Assembly (NCBI GenBank): GCA_041946825.1
Contig: JBHGBD010000010.1
Location: 1-64,000 of the forward strand
DNA length: 64,000 bases
Source: CAZTHM01 sp041946825
GTDB taxonomy: Bacteria; Acidobacteriota; Terriglobia; UBA7540
Reading direction: 5' to 3'
Below, one piece after another: positions 35,663 to 42,419 of the stretch. Every line of letters starts with the position of its first letter. Position 1 is the first letter of the stretch. The notes below the pieces were generated by a model. It was not told the DNA's origin, searched no databases, and saw only the letters and a program-made list of their open reading frames with translations. The translations under genes and the position numbers were made by a program.

Positions 35663-35962
35663 CTATCGGTACGCCTGCCGACGGTGGTCGGCGGCCGTCA
35701 TCGAAACGATCCGCTCTTCCGCATCGATTTCGTAGAAGAATCGCCAGTCACCCACTCGGTAGCGCCAAGTGGGCGGTTCCCAGTTTTTTAGGCGCCTGAT
35801 GTTGGGACCGAAGTGAGGATTATCCCGGAGGATGGGATAGATGTGCTCGCGCAACTTCGCTTCCAGCCTCTTTTGGGCAGCAGGCCCAAGTCGCCCGAGG
35901 TCGCGAAGGAATTGCCGGGTTTCGAAGATCTTATACGAATCGCCCGCGTCGCTTGCGAGCAT
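35663..35962 (-). CDS. RelE-family toxin
   Basis: 99 aa. YKIFETRQFLRDLGRLGPAAQKRLEAKL, a PNIRRLKNW strand and WRYRVGDWRFFYEIDAEERIVSMTAADHR match the RelE/YoeB-type mRNA interferase fold, with basic and aromatic residues near the C-terminus. It overlaps the 3' end of the RHH antitoxin gene by 32 bases; the first residues may not all be translated (an internal start is possible). It forms one side of the PolB island. Confidence 0.85.
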   Translation of the reverse strand: MLASDAGDSYKIFETRQFLRDLGRLGPAAQKRLEAKLREHIYPILRDNPHFGPNIRRLKNWEPPTWRYRVGDWRFFYEIDAEERIVSMTAADHRRQAYR

Positions 35963-36170
35963 CCTGGGATCCTGCCTTCAGCCGCTTGACCAGTTCCGGT
36001 CTCGCCAGAATTTCGGCCATCTCGGTGTCGTCCGCGAAGTTGGACTCCTCCAGGTGGCGCAGGGCGGCAGTTTCGACCAAGTTGGCGAGCGAGCGGCGCT
36101 GGGCCTTGGCGGCGCGCACAAAGGTTTCGTAGGTCGAGTCGTCCACGCGCATGGTCAGAGTCTTGGGCAT
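35931..36170 (-). CDS. Ribbon-helix-helix antitoxin
   Basis: 79 aa. LTMRVDDSTYETFVRAAKA and RSLANLVETAALRHLEES form a ribbon-helix-helix domain. The acidic middle (ADDTEMAEI) and basic tail should contact the toxin. GGAGG precedes the ATG. It comes first in the pair, and a dyad upstream (36189-36215) is a likely autoregulatory site. Confidence 0.85.
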   Translation of the reverse strand: MPKTLTMRVDDSTYETFVRAAKAQRRSLANLVETAALRHLEESNFADDTEMAEILARPELVKRLKAGSQDARKRRGRFV

Positions 36171-36188
36171 TTTCGGCTGCCTCCGTTC

Positions 36189-36215
36189 TTATTCATAGCG
36201 AATATAAATGAATAA
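36189..36215. promoter_or_regulatory. Inverted repeat at the RelE/RHH promoter
   Basis: TTATTCAT and ATGAATAA are perfect 8-base arms around an 11-base spacer. On the minus strand the spacer contains TATATT, a possible -10. Its position 19-45 bases upstream of the antitoxin start fits autorepression by the RHH protein. Confidence 0.6.
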
Positions 36216-36281
36216 AGTGAGGATTTCAATCCCCGCGCTTGACTTTCGCTTTTTGTTCGCCTACGCTTTGGGCGGGGAAAA

Positions 36282-36328
36282 GTAGGGGGGGCTCGGCCCT
36301 CCTGCGGGAGTCCGAAGGGCTCCCCTAC
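36282..36328. repeat. GTAGGGGG...CCCCTAC imperfect palindrome
   Basis: GTAGGGGGGGCTCGGCCCTC pairs with GGAGTCCGAAGGGCTCCCCTAC. Looks like another dispersed intergenic element; only this copy was noticed in the window. Confidence 0.4.
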
Positions 36329-36359
36329 TGGCTCGGGAAAGGGAAACCTGGGGGCGGCC

Positions 36360-37286
36360 ATGGCCGAAGTACCGGGTACTGGGTGCTGGGGACTAGGTGC
36401 TAGGGAAAAGAATCCCACACCAAGTTTCCAGCTCCCAGAACCCAGCGCCCCGAGTCCCGAGTCGCGAGTCCCGAGTCCCGCCATACCGCCCTGGCGGCTG
36501 CCGGCACGCGGCCTGGCGGTCTTTCATGGCGCGGGCAACGTGGCGCGACTTAGCCACTATTTTCTGCCACGCCTGCTCATGGAAGGCAAGCGCGTGTTGT
36601 TTCTCGATGGCGCGAACTCCGCCGACCCGCGCCTGCTCGAGCGCTTCGCCCGCGAGCGCAATGTCCCATTCGAACAATTCAACCGCGGCATCCAGATCGC
36701 CCGCGCCTTCACCTGCTTTCAGCTTACGGAATTGATCGCGCGCGCGCCGAAATTTCTGGCGGATTTTCCCGCCCAGGTCGTCATCGTTACGGCGTTCCCC
36801 GATCTCTATTTCGACGAAGACGTGCGCGACTGGAACGCCCGCGTGGCGTTCGAGCAGGGGCTCAGAGATTTACAGCACTGGGTGGGTTCATCCTCAGCGA
36901 TCCAGCGTCAGGGCATGGCTTTAGCCATGCCGCGGATAAGCCAAAACAAACGTCAATGGCCTTTAGGCCCTGGGGAGAATATGGCCTCAGCGGCTAAAGC
37001 CGCCCGAGGAGAGGCTACCTTTTCGGCACGGCTAAAGCCGTACCCTGACGTTAGGCCCAGCGTCGCAATCGCCGTCTTTTCCGCCATCGAGGATTTTGCC
37101 CCGATCCGATCGGGGCGCCGGCAATTCTTCTCCAGGCTCTGCACGGCAGCGAGCGAGGTCTGGCGATTCAGCCTAGACGCCGAGAACCGGCTGCGGCTGA
37201 TTGCAGAACGTCGGTTGCCCTCACCCGGCCCCGTCCGTCGGCTGACGGACGTGTCCACCCTCTCCCAAAGGGAGAGGGTCAGGTAA
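36360..37286 (+). CDS. RecA/RadA-like ATPase-fold protein with degenerate P-loop, repeat-invaded
   Basis: 308 aa as read. The conserved core is residues about 50-180: GLAVFHGAGNVARLSHYFL (position of a P-loop, but no GKT/S), a strand RVLFLDGANSADPRLL, and VVIVTAFPDLYFDED (Walker-B-like). This looks like a RecA/RadA-type core; the assignment is tentative. Residues 4-41 come from a heptamer-repeat hairpin, about 183-231 from a 145-bp palindromic element, and the C-terminus and stop from a CCCTCTCCC repeat. The true start is unclear because repeats cover it. It lies 89 bases before a small helical-protein gene and a family-B polymerase gene. Confidence 0.6.
   Translation: MAEVPGTGCWGLGAREKNPTPSFQLPEPSAPSPESRVPSPAIPPWRLPARGLAVFHGAGNVARLSHYFLPRLLMEGKRVLFLDGANSADPRLLERFARERNVPFEQFNRGIQIARAFTCFQLTELIARAPKFLADFPAQVVIVTAFPDLYFDEDVRDWNARVAFEQGLRDLQHWVGSSSAIQRQGMALAMPRISQNKRQWPLGPGENMASAAKAARGEATFSARLKPYPDVRPSVAIAVFSAIEDFAPIRSGRRQFFSRLCTAASEVWRFSLDAENRLRLIAERRLPSPGPVRRLTDVSTLSQRERVR
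36371..36481. repeat. Heptamer-repeat hairpin 5, inside the RecA-like ORF
   Basis: Left arm: GGGTACT/GGGTGCT-type heptamers (36371-36406). Right arm: CCAGAACCC and CCCGAGT-type units (36427-36481). It encodes the low-complexity N-terminus of the ORF (PESRVPSP). Confidence 0.8.
36906..37050. repeat. 145-bp palindromic element inside the RecA-like ORF
   Basis: It begins CGTCAGGGCATGGCTTTAGC and ends GGCTAAAGCCGTACCCTGACG when read to 37050. The termini (CGTCAGGG / CCCTGACG) are inverted, and several GGCTTTAGCC/GGCTAAAGCC pairs lie inside. It keeps the frame open and inserts about 48 codons. Confidence 0.7.
37218..37285. repeat. CCCTCTCCC/GGGAGAGGG repeat, copy 3 (end of RecA-like ORF)
   Basis: CCCTCACCCGG, a GTCCGTCGGCTGACGGAC hairpin, and CCCTCTCCCAAAGGGAGAGGG. 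It supplies the last codons and the stop of the RecA-like ORF. Confidence 0.7.
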
Positions 37287-37306
37287 ATTCTGTTTTTGAC
37301 TTCCAT

Positions 37307-37362
37307 CCCTCTCCCTCGGGGAGAGGGTGGCCCCGATGCAGTTTATCGGGGACGGGTGAGGG
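37307..37362. repeat. 56-bp CCCTCTCCCTCGGGGAGAGGG repeat, copy 4
   Basis: Differs at only 3 of 56 positions from the copy at 39270-39325 inside the polymerase gene, by eye. Lies just upstream of the small helical-protein gene. Confidence 0.85.
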
Positions 37363-37375
37363 AGCGAGGTGTTTT

Positions 37376-37729
37376 ATGGGCCGAACCGTTTCGACATTTC
37401 GCGACCTGATCGAGCAGGAGCTTCAGAACTGGGAGCGGGTTTTTGGCCGCGCCCTGCGGCGTGAGGAGCGCGCCTACTTCGAGCTGATGTTCAACCGCGT
37501 GCGGCTTTATATCCAGGCGTGCACCTATGAATTCCCCGTGCACGCCATGGACGCCATCAACGTCGCCATCGGGCTCGACCACGAAATCCGGCTGCGCCGC
37601 CTCGAAGCGCTTTTGAGGATCAACCTTGAGACTCAGTGGATGGATTCTCGACCTCTACCCCTGCCCGGAGGGGATGACGCTGTGGCTGATTCCAGCGAGC
37701 GGGAGCGGGAAACGTCTGAAACTGATTGA
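37376..37729 (+). CDS. Small helical protein, middle gene of the PolB cassette
   Basis: 117 aa, not recognised. Residues 5-85 are strongly helical with charged and aromatic residues (FRDLIEQELQNWERVFGRAL, RREERAYFELMFNRVRLYIQ, HAMDAINVAIGLDHEIRLRR). The last 35 residues, from the region overlapping the polymerase start, look unstructured. GAGCGAGG precedes the ATG. The polymerase start lies 104 bases inside this gene in another frame, which suggests coupled translation. Probably an accessory factor of the polymerase. Confidence 0.65.
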   Translation: MGRTVSTFRDLIEQELQNWERVFGRALRREERAYFELMFNRVRLYIQACTYEFPVHAMDAINVAIGLDHEIRLRRLEALLRINLETQWMDSRPLPLPGGDDAVADSSERERETSETD

Positions 37730-40412
37730 CCGCTCATTTCGCCCCGCGTTTTACGCCTACGGCCCGGAGCCGCGCCTGAAGCGCCTGGCGCGGGCGCTCG
37801 CCGCGCGCGCCCCGGTCAACTGCACGCTCACCCGCCGCGAGGATATCTGGGAAGGGCGCGAGTTGCTCGTGCTGCGCATCGCGCTCGAGCATCCCACGCA
37901 GTTTGCGGCGCTTGTGCGCTTCGTCTACCGCTTCGATCCCGGCCTGCGCCTCTATAACTCCGACCTGATGCTCGCGCCGATGTATTGCTGGGAGAAGAAC
38001 GTCTTTCCGCTGGCGAAGGTCGAGGTGGAAACGGGTACTGGGGGCTGGGTACTGGGGGCTGGGGAAGAAAAAACAGGGGCTGGGGGTTGGGGGCTGGGGA
38101 CCAGGGCAAGAAAACATCCAGCACCCAGAACCCAGTACCCAGAACCCAGCCCGAACCCCGAACTCCGAATTCCGAATTCCGAATTCCAAATGATCGAATG
38201 CCGCGACAACGAATGGGCAATCGATTTCGAGTTGCCGCCGCTCAAGATCATGCGAGTGCGCCTCGAAGGCCTGGGGAGAGTCGATCCCAAGCATGGCCGG
38301 CGCGGCAAGCTGGAAGTCGCGGTGGACGACGACTGGCTCGAACTCGACGACGCGCTCGAGCCCGTCGCCGTCGGCTTCGAGCGGATGTTGCGCACGCACG
38401 ACCCCGACCTCATCGTCAGCGAGTGGGGCGACTCGACGATTTTCCCCGGCCTCTTGCAACAGGCGCGACGCGAGCACATCAAACTTTCGCTCAATCGCGA
38501 CTCCGCCCATGGCGGCGAAGTCCAGCGCAGCCGCGCGCGCAGCTACATGAGTTACGGCCGCATCCTCTTCAAGGGCAGTGCCACCACGCTCTTTGGACGC
38601 CTGCACGTTGATACGGAGAATTCCTTCATCGCCGAGCAGTGCGCGATGGACGGCCTGTGGGAACTCACGCGCGTCACCAAGCTGCCCGTGCAATATTGCG
38701 CGCGCACCTCGACCGGCACCGGCATCTCCTACATGCAGATGGAACTCGCCTGGCGCGACGGCGTGCTGATTCCCGAGCAGAAGGCCGAGCCCGAGAGCCC
38801 CAAGCATCCCGACGAACTGCTCCGCGCCGACCGCGGCGGGCTGGTGTTTCCTCCGCGCCTGGGGTTTTTTGAGAACGTCGCCGAGCTCGACTTCATCAGC
38901 GAGTTCCCGAGCATCATGGCGCGGTTCAACGTTTCGCCGGAGACGGTCAATTGCCGCTGCTGCCCTGACGCGCCACGCGTTCCCGAGCTCGGCTACCGCG
39001 TCTGCCAGCGCCGGCGCGGCATCACCAGCCGCGTCGTCGAGCGGCTGATCTGGAAGCGGGAGGAATATAAGCGGCGGATCGCGGGACTCGGGATTCGGGA
39101 CTCGGGATTCGGGATTCGGGACTCGGGATTCGGGATTCGGAGTTCGGGGCTCGCCACCCTCACCCCCGACCCCTCTCCCCAAGGGAGAGGGGAGCAGGAA
39201 ATCGTTGTTTATAATTCCCAGCCCTCTCCCTCCAGCAGCGAGACGTCCGACTCAACCTTGGTTTTCCAGCCCTCTCCCTCGGGGAGAGGGTGGCCCCGAT
39301 GCAGTTCATCGGGGACAGGGGAGGGTCCGCCCCCGAATCCCGAGTCCCGAACCCCGAACCCCGCCAGTTACAAAGAGCGCCGCTCGTCGCTCAAATGGCT
39401 GCTGGTCTGCTGCTTCGGTTACACGGGCTACAAGAACGCGCGCTTCGGCAAAATCGAGGCGCACGAAGCCATCAACGCCCTGGCGCGCGAAAAATTGCTG
39501 GTCGCCAAGGAAACCGCCGAGCGCGCCGGTTACCGCGTCCTGCACGCGCTGGTCGATTCGCTCTACGTGCAGCGCCCGGAGGCGACACGCGAAGACTACG
39601 CGCGCATGGCGCAGGAAATCGAGCGGCAAACCGGCCTGCCCATGGCGCTCGAAGCGGTGTATCGCTACGTGGTCTTCCTGCCTTCGAAACAACATGCCGA
39701 AGTGCCCGTGCCCAACCGCTTCTTCTGCGTGCCGGAGGACGGGAGCGAAATCAAAATCCGCGGGCTCGAATGCCGCCGACACGATACCGCGCCCATCGTG
39801 GCGCGCATGCAGCGCGAGGCGCTGGCGATTGTCGCCGAGGCGCACGATTATGAAAGCTATTGCCGGAAGCTGGAAGAAGCGCGTGAGGTGCTGAACCGCT
39901 ATCTCGAGCGCGTCGAAGACGGCACGGCGCCCATCGAGGAATTGATTGTCCGCCGGCGCATGACGCGCCCGCCCGAAGCCTATAAGCAATCGAGCGCCAC
40001 CGCCATCGCCGCCCGCCAACTCGACCGCTCCGGCGTCGAACTGCGCCCCGGCGAGATGATCGAATACATCATCACCAACGCCGGTTCGAATTACTCCGAC
40101 GACCGCTACCGCGCCTTCACGATGTGGGAGGGTTGGAGGGGCTACGACGTCAAGGAATATCAGCGCGCCCTGCGCGAAGCGTTCAAGCCGCTGGAGCTGC
40201 ATGCGCCGGGCCAAGGAAAAAGCTTACGGGGAATTTCCCAATTCTCGCAAAATCACCTCGACCGTCCGTTTGAGGGTAGGGAGGGAATTTTCTACAATCC
40301 CCCAAACTTGCTGCAAATTAACGCCGAGGTAGTCGTGAACCACAACATTCCTGAAGGAGGCAATGGCACGCCAATCCAGCTCCGAATGGCGAGACTTAAG
40401 ATGTCCGGATAA
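37626..40412 (+). CDS. Family-B (archaeal PolB-like) DNA polymerase with in-frame repeat insertions
   Basis: 928 aa as read; about 780 aa without two repeat-encoded insertions (residues about 136-188 and 486-580), normal for archaeal-type PolB. Motif A ELDFISEFPSIM keeps the catalytic Asp (D422). Motif B reads LKWLLVCCFGY (K590), with the usual Asn-Ser-x-Tyr replaced. Motif C reads ALVDSLYV: the second Asp (D644) is kept, the first Asp of DTDS is Leu. The exonuclease-I motif looks lost (PPLKIMRVRLEG, Arg for Asp). So polymerase activity is plausible, proofreading unlikely. TTG start at 37626 chosen for the domain start; the 3' end runs antisense into hepT. Confidence 0.85.
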   Translation: MRLSGWILDLYPCPEGMTLWLIPASGSGKRLKLIDRSFRPAFYAYGPEPRLKRLARALAARAPVNCTLTRREDIWEGRELLVLRIALEHPTQFAALVRFVYRFDPGLRLYNSDLMLAPMYCWEKNVFPLAKVEVETGTGGWVLGAGEEKTGAGGWGLGTRARKHPAPRTQYPEPSPNPELRIPNSEFQMIECRDNEWAIDFELPPLKIMRVRLEGLGRVDPKHGRRGKLEVAVDDDWLELDDALEPVAVGFERMLRTHDPDLIVSEWGDSTIFPGLLQQARREHIKLSLNRDSAHGGEVQRSRARSYMSYGRILFKGSATTLFGRLHVDTENSFIAEQCAMDGLWELTRVTKLPVQYCARTSTGTGISYMQMELAWRDGVLIPEQKAEPESPKHPDELLRADRGGLVFPPRLGFFENVAELDFISEFPSIMARFNVSPETVNCRCCPDAPRVPELGYRVCQRRRGITSRVVERLIWKREEYKRRIAGLGIRDSGFGIRDSGFGIRSSGLATLTPDPSPQGRGEQEIVVYNSQPSPSSSETSDSTLVFQPSPSGRGWPRCSSSGTGEGPPPNPESRTPNPASYKERRSSLKWLLVCCFGYTGYKNARFGKIEAHEAINALAREKLLVAKETAERAGYRVLHALVDSLYVQRPEATREDYARMAQEIERQTGLPMALEAVYRYVVFLPSKQHAEVPVPNRFFCVPEDGSEIKIRGLECRRHDTAPIVARMQREALAIVAEAHDYESYCRKLEEAREVLNRYLERVEDGTAPIEELIVRRRMTRPPEAYKQSSATAIAARQLDRSGVELRPGEMIEYIITNAGSNYSDDRYRAFTMWEGWRGYDVKEYQRALREAFKPLELHAPGQGKSLRGISQFSQNHLDRPFEGREGIFYNPPNLLQINAEVVVNHNIPEGGNGTPIQLRMARLKMSG
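38031..38188. repeat. Heptamer-repeat hairpin 6, inside the polymerase gene
   Basis: GGGTACT/GGGGCTG-type units on the left, CCCAGAA/CCGAATT-type units on the right. It encodes a Gly/Trp- then Pro/Asn-rich stretch between the N-terminal domain and the exonuclease-like domain. Frame is preserved. Confidence 0.85.
39081..39364. repeat. Composite repeat insertion in the polymerase fingers (heptamers plus GGGAGAGGG repeats)
   Basis: The left arm at 39081-39152 has GGGACTC/GGGATTC heptamers; the right arm at 39332-39364 has CCCGAGT/CCCGAAC. Between them are two GGGAGAGGG-type repeats (39159-39195 and 39270-39325). It separates LIWKREEYKRRI from YKERRSSLKWLL, that is, the two helices of the fingers. 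The frame stays open over 284 bases. Confidence 0.88.
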
Positions 40413-40568
40413 ACGCGTCGACGACTCAGCCAGAATCTGAAGGTTTCGGATGACAGCGTCCTGCGTTTTCCTGTCAGCTAGAAAGAACTCCTTCCCCTCT
40501 TTCGTAAAATCTTCAACGAACCGCACGCATTCCAGAATGTGATGAAGATAAAGCCGGTCGTCTTTCAC
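40224..40568 (-). CDS. HepT-like HEPN ribonuclease toxin
   Basis: 114 aa from GTG 40568, which overlaps the MntA stop (GTGA). All-helical HEPN fold with the catalytic RNase motif R-x4-H-x-Y visible as RNVVVHDY. It pairs with the nucleotidyltransferase MntA upstream, which in characterised systems silences HepT by adding AMP to its tyrosine. Its 3' 189 bases overlap the polymerase gene in antisense. Confidence 0.9.
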   Translation of the reverse strand: MKDDRLYLHHILECVRFVEDFTKEGKEFFLADRKTQDAVIRNLQILAESSTRLSGHLKSRHSELDWRAIASFRNVVVHDYLGVNLQQVWGIVENSLPTLKRTVEVILRELGNSP

Positions 40569-40855
40569 AAGTGCACAGCCTCCTTCAACACCCGGTCGCG
40601 TATATACCAATGAATAGCCGGTTCGGTCAGCACATGCACAGGCCTCCCAAGCAATTCCTGCAAGTCCGCGATCAGCCCGCCAGGGAACCACGCACTACAG
40701 GCCGGGCCGGCATCCACCAAGAAGTCCACATCGCTGTCGGGGCGGGCGTCGCCGCGGGCGACGGAGCCAAAGACGCGCACGTTGTAGGCGCCGTGACGCG
40801 CGGCGATCCGGAGGATATCGCCACGCTTGGATTTCAGGATTTCCTCGATACCCAT
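40565..40855 (-). CDS. MntA-like minimal nucleotidyltransferase antitoxin
   Basis: 96 aa. Nucleotidyltransferase motif G-S-x10-D-x-D is exact: GSVARGDARPDSDVD. The family's MntA proteins AMPylate the HepT toxin. The ATG is preceded by CGGAGAGCAGG. The gene comes first in the pair and overlaps hepT by 4 bases. Confidence 0.9.
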   Translation of the reverse strand: MGIEEILKSKRGDILRIAARHGAYNVRVFGSVARGDARPDSDVDFLVDAGPACSAWFPGGLIADLQELLGRPVHVLTEPAIHWYIRDRVLKEAVHL

Positions 40856-40974
40856 TGCCTGCTCTCCGAAACGCTCCCTCGCCTCATTCTAACACCGCTT
40901 GAGAATGCAGTTTCTGATTCCCCGAGCCAAGGCCGCGGGGAAGTAATAAGATAGTGGGGAGGAGGAGCACCGCC

Positions 40975-41304
40975 ATGAAGCGAGCCTTATTGCTCACGTT
41001 CGTGATGCTGGGCGTGGCCGGGGCGGCCTACGCGGGAAAGGTTTACGGAAGCCTGAGCGATGGGGGCAAGCCGGTCGCGCAGGGCGTGAAGGTGGAAGTT
41101 ACCTGCGGCGACAAGAACTACGCCGCGCAGACGGACGCTTATGGCGCGTTCAAGCTCTTCGTACCGGAAAAAGGCAAGTGCACGCTCAAGGTGAACTATC
41201 AGGGCCAGGCGCCGACGTTCGAGGTTAACTCGTACGAAGGCACGGTACAGTACGACCTGATCCTCGAGAAGCAGGGCGGGCAGTATGCACTGAGGAGAAA
41301 GTAG
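40975..41304 (+). CDS. Secreted carboxypeptidase-regulatory-like beta-sandwich protein
   Basis: 109 aa from ATG 40975 (GGGGAGGAGGAG site; an earlier start is less likely). Signal peptide MKRALLLTFVMLGVAGAAYA, then one small Ig-like/CarboxypepD_reg-like domain (GKVYGSLSDGGKPVAQGVKV, AYGAFKLFVPEKGKCTLKV). Such domains are frequent in Acidobacteria envelope proteins. It is 2 bases from the following membrane-protein gene, so they are co-transcribed. Function unknown. Confidence 0.85.
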   Translation: MKRALLLTFVMLGVAGAAYAGKVYGSLSDGGKPVAQGVKVEVTCGDKNYAAQTDAYGAFKLFVPEKGKCTLKVNYQGQAPTFEVNSYEGTVQYDLILEKQGGQYALRRK

Positions 41305-41306
41305 CG

Positions 41307-42173
41307 ATGGCCGACCAACCGAAGGATTTCTGGGACAAGATTGACGTCATCCTCCGCCCCCTGAACGGCCTGTTCACCGCGCTGGCCGTGGCACTGCTGG
41401 GATACTACACATCGAATCTTCTGCGGCAAAGAGAAACGCGCGAAACCAACGAGCGCATCTACACGCAACTCATGAGCAGCCGCGAGCAGGCGGAGAGCGC
41501 GTTGCGCAAGGACATGTTTGTCTCCATCATCCAGTCGTTCCTGCGGCCGCAATCGGCGAGCCTGGAAGACCGGATGCTGAACCTGGAGCTGCTCGCCTAC
41601 AACTTCCACGAATCGTTGAACCTCAAGCCCCTGTTCGTCCACATGCAGAAACAAGTCGCCGTAGCTCCGGCGGCTTCTCAGCCTGAATTTTCCGACCGCC
41701 TCAACAAAGTGGCGCGCGAGATCACTACGCGGCAGATGGTTCTGCTCGAGCAGGTTGGAAAGAAGTTCAGCCGCACGGTCGATTTCGATAAGTTCAAGGC
41801 CAATCCGGGCGGGCTGGAGCTCGATCAGGAAACTCTCTCCCTTGATGGGACTGACCGGGAATTCATGCTCTCCGTGCTCGAAATCGATCCCAGGCGCAAA
41901 GAACTGACGATGGAGCTTGGCGTACGCACGCCCAAGGAATCTCCCATCGTCCGCCGCCTGACCTTCCACGTCGGCTATTTCGATTTCCCCATGATTGACA
42001 ACACTCGCCTCTCGCGCGACCAGCGCTGCGCCGTCGTGCTCGACCAACTGGGCGACTCGAGCGCTGAGTTGACCCTCGTCCTCTTCCCTGGCTCGTACGC
42101 CAGCCTGAAAGAGAGAGTGTCTTACGACGAGGTCGTGGAGAAGCTCCGCGGTCTCGGTGAGGCTGATAAATAG
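41307..42173 (+). CDS. Membrane-anchored protein of unknown function
   Basis: 288 aa. One transmembrane segment near residues 20-38 (GLFTALAVALLGYYTSNLL) follows a short cytoplasmic start. A coiled-coil-like helix (RQRETRETNERIYTQLMSS) and a predicted mixed alpha/beta C-terminal domain (FMLSVLEIDPRRKELTMELG) follow. I recognise no family. Co-transcribed with the secreted protein upstream, so it may be an envelope-stress or surface component. Confidence 0.75.
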   Translation: MADQPKDFWDKIDVILRPLNGLFTALAVALLGYYTSNLLRQRETRETNERIYTQLMSSREQAESALRKDMFVSIIQSFLRPQSASLEDRMLNLELLAYNFHESLNLKPLFVHMQKQVAVAPAASQPEFSDRLNKVAREITTRQMVLLEQVGKKFSRTVDFDKFKANPGGLELDQETLSLDGTDREFMLSVLEIDPRRKELTMELGVRTPKESPIVRRLTFHVGYFDFPMIDNTRLSRDQRCAVVLDQLGDSSAELTLVLFPGSYASLKERVSYDEVVEKLRGLGEADK

Positions 42174-42309
42174 GCTAAGGCGACAGGTTGTCACGACGCC
42201 AAGCCATTGATTCCAAAAAACTTCAATCGCTTCTCTGCGGCTCTCTAGAGCCCCTCTTGGCCTAGCAAGCCTCCCGTATTTCCGAGGCTATTGACGCCTG
42301 CACTTTCGC

Positions 42310-42337
42310 TTGACTTTCCCTAGCCTTTTGTTAGACT
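42310..42337 (+). promoter_or_regulatory. Promoter of the OmpA-family gene
   Basis: TTGACT (42310-42315), 16-base spacer, TAGACT (42332-42337), 83 bases upstream of the GTG start. The intervening leader is G-rich and has GGGAGGAAACC as a ribosome site. Confidence 0.5.
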
Positions 42338-42419
42338 TCGCAGGTAGAGGGGGTGCTACCCGCCGTTCGGGAGGGAGAATGCACCCGCGCCAGTCCTGGA
42401 TTAAGACGGGAGGAAACCT

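Noticed and set aside
39081..39160. Possible CRISPR array (GGGATTC-type repeats)
   Set aside because: Units are 7 bases, directly adjacent, with no spacers; this is a short tandem repeat, not CRISPR.
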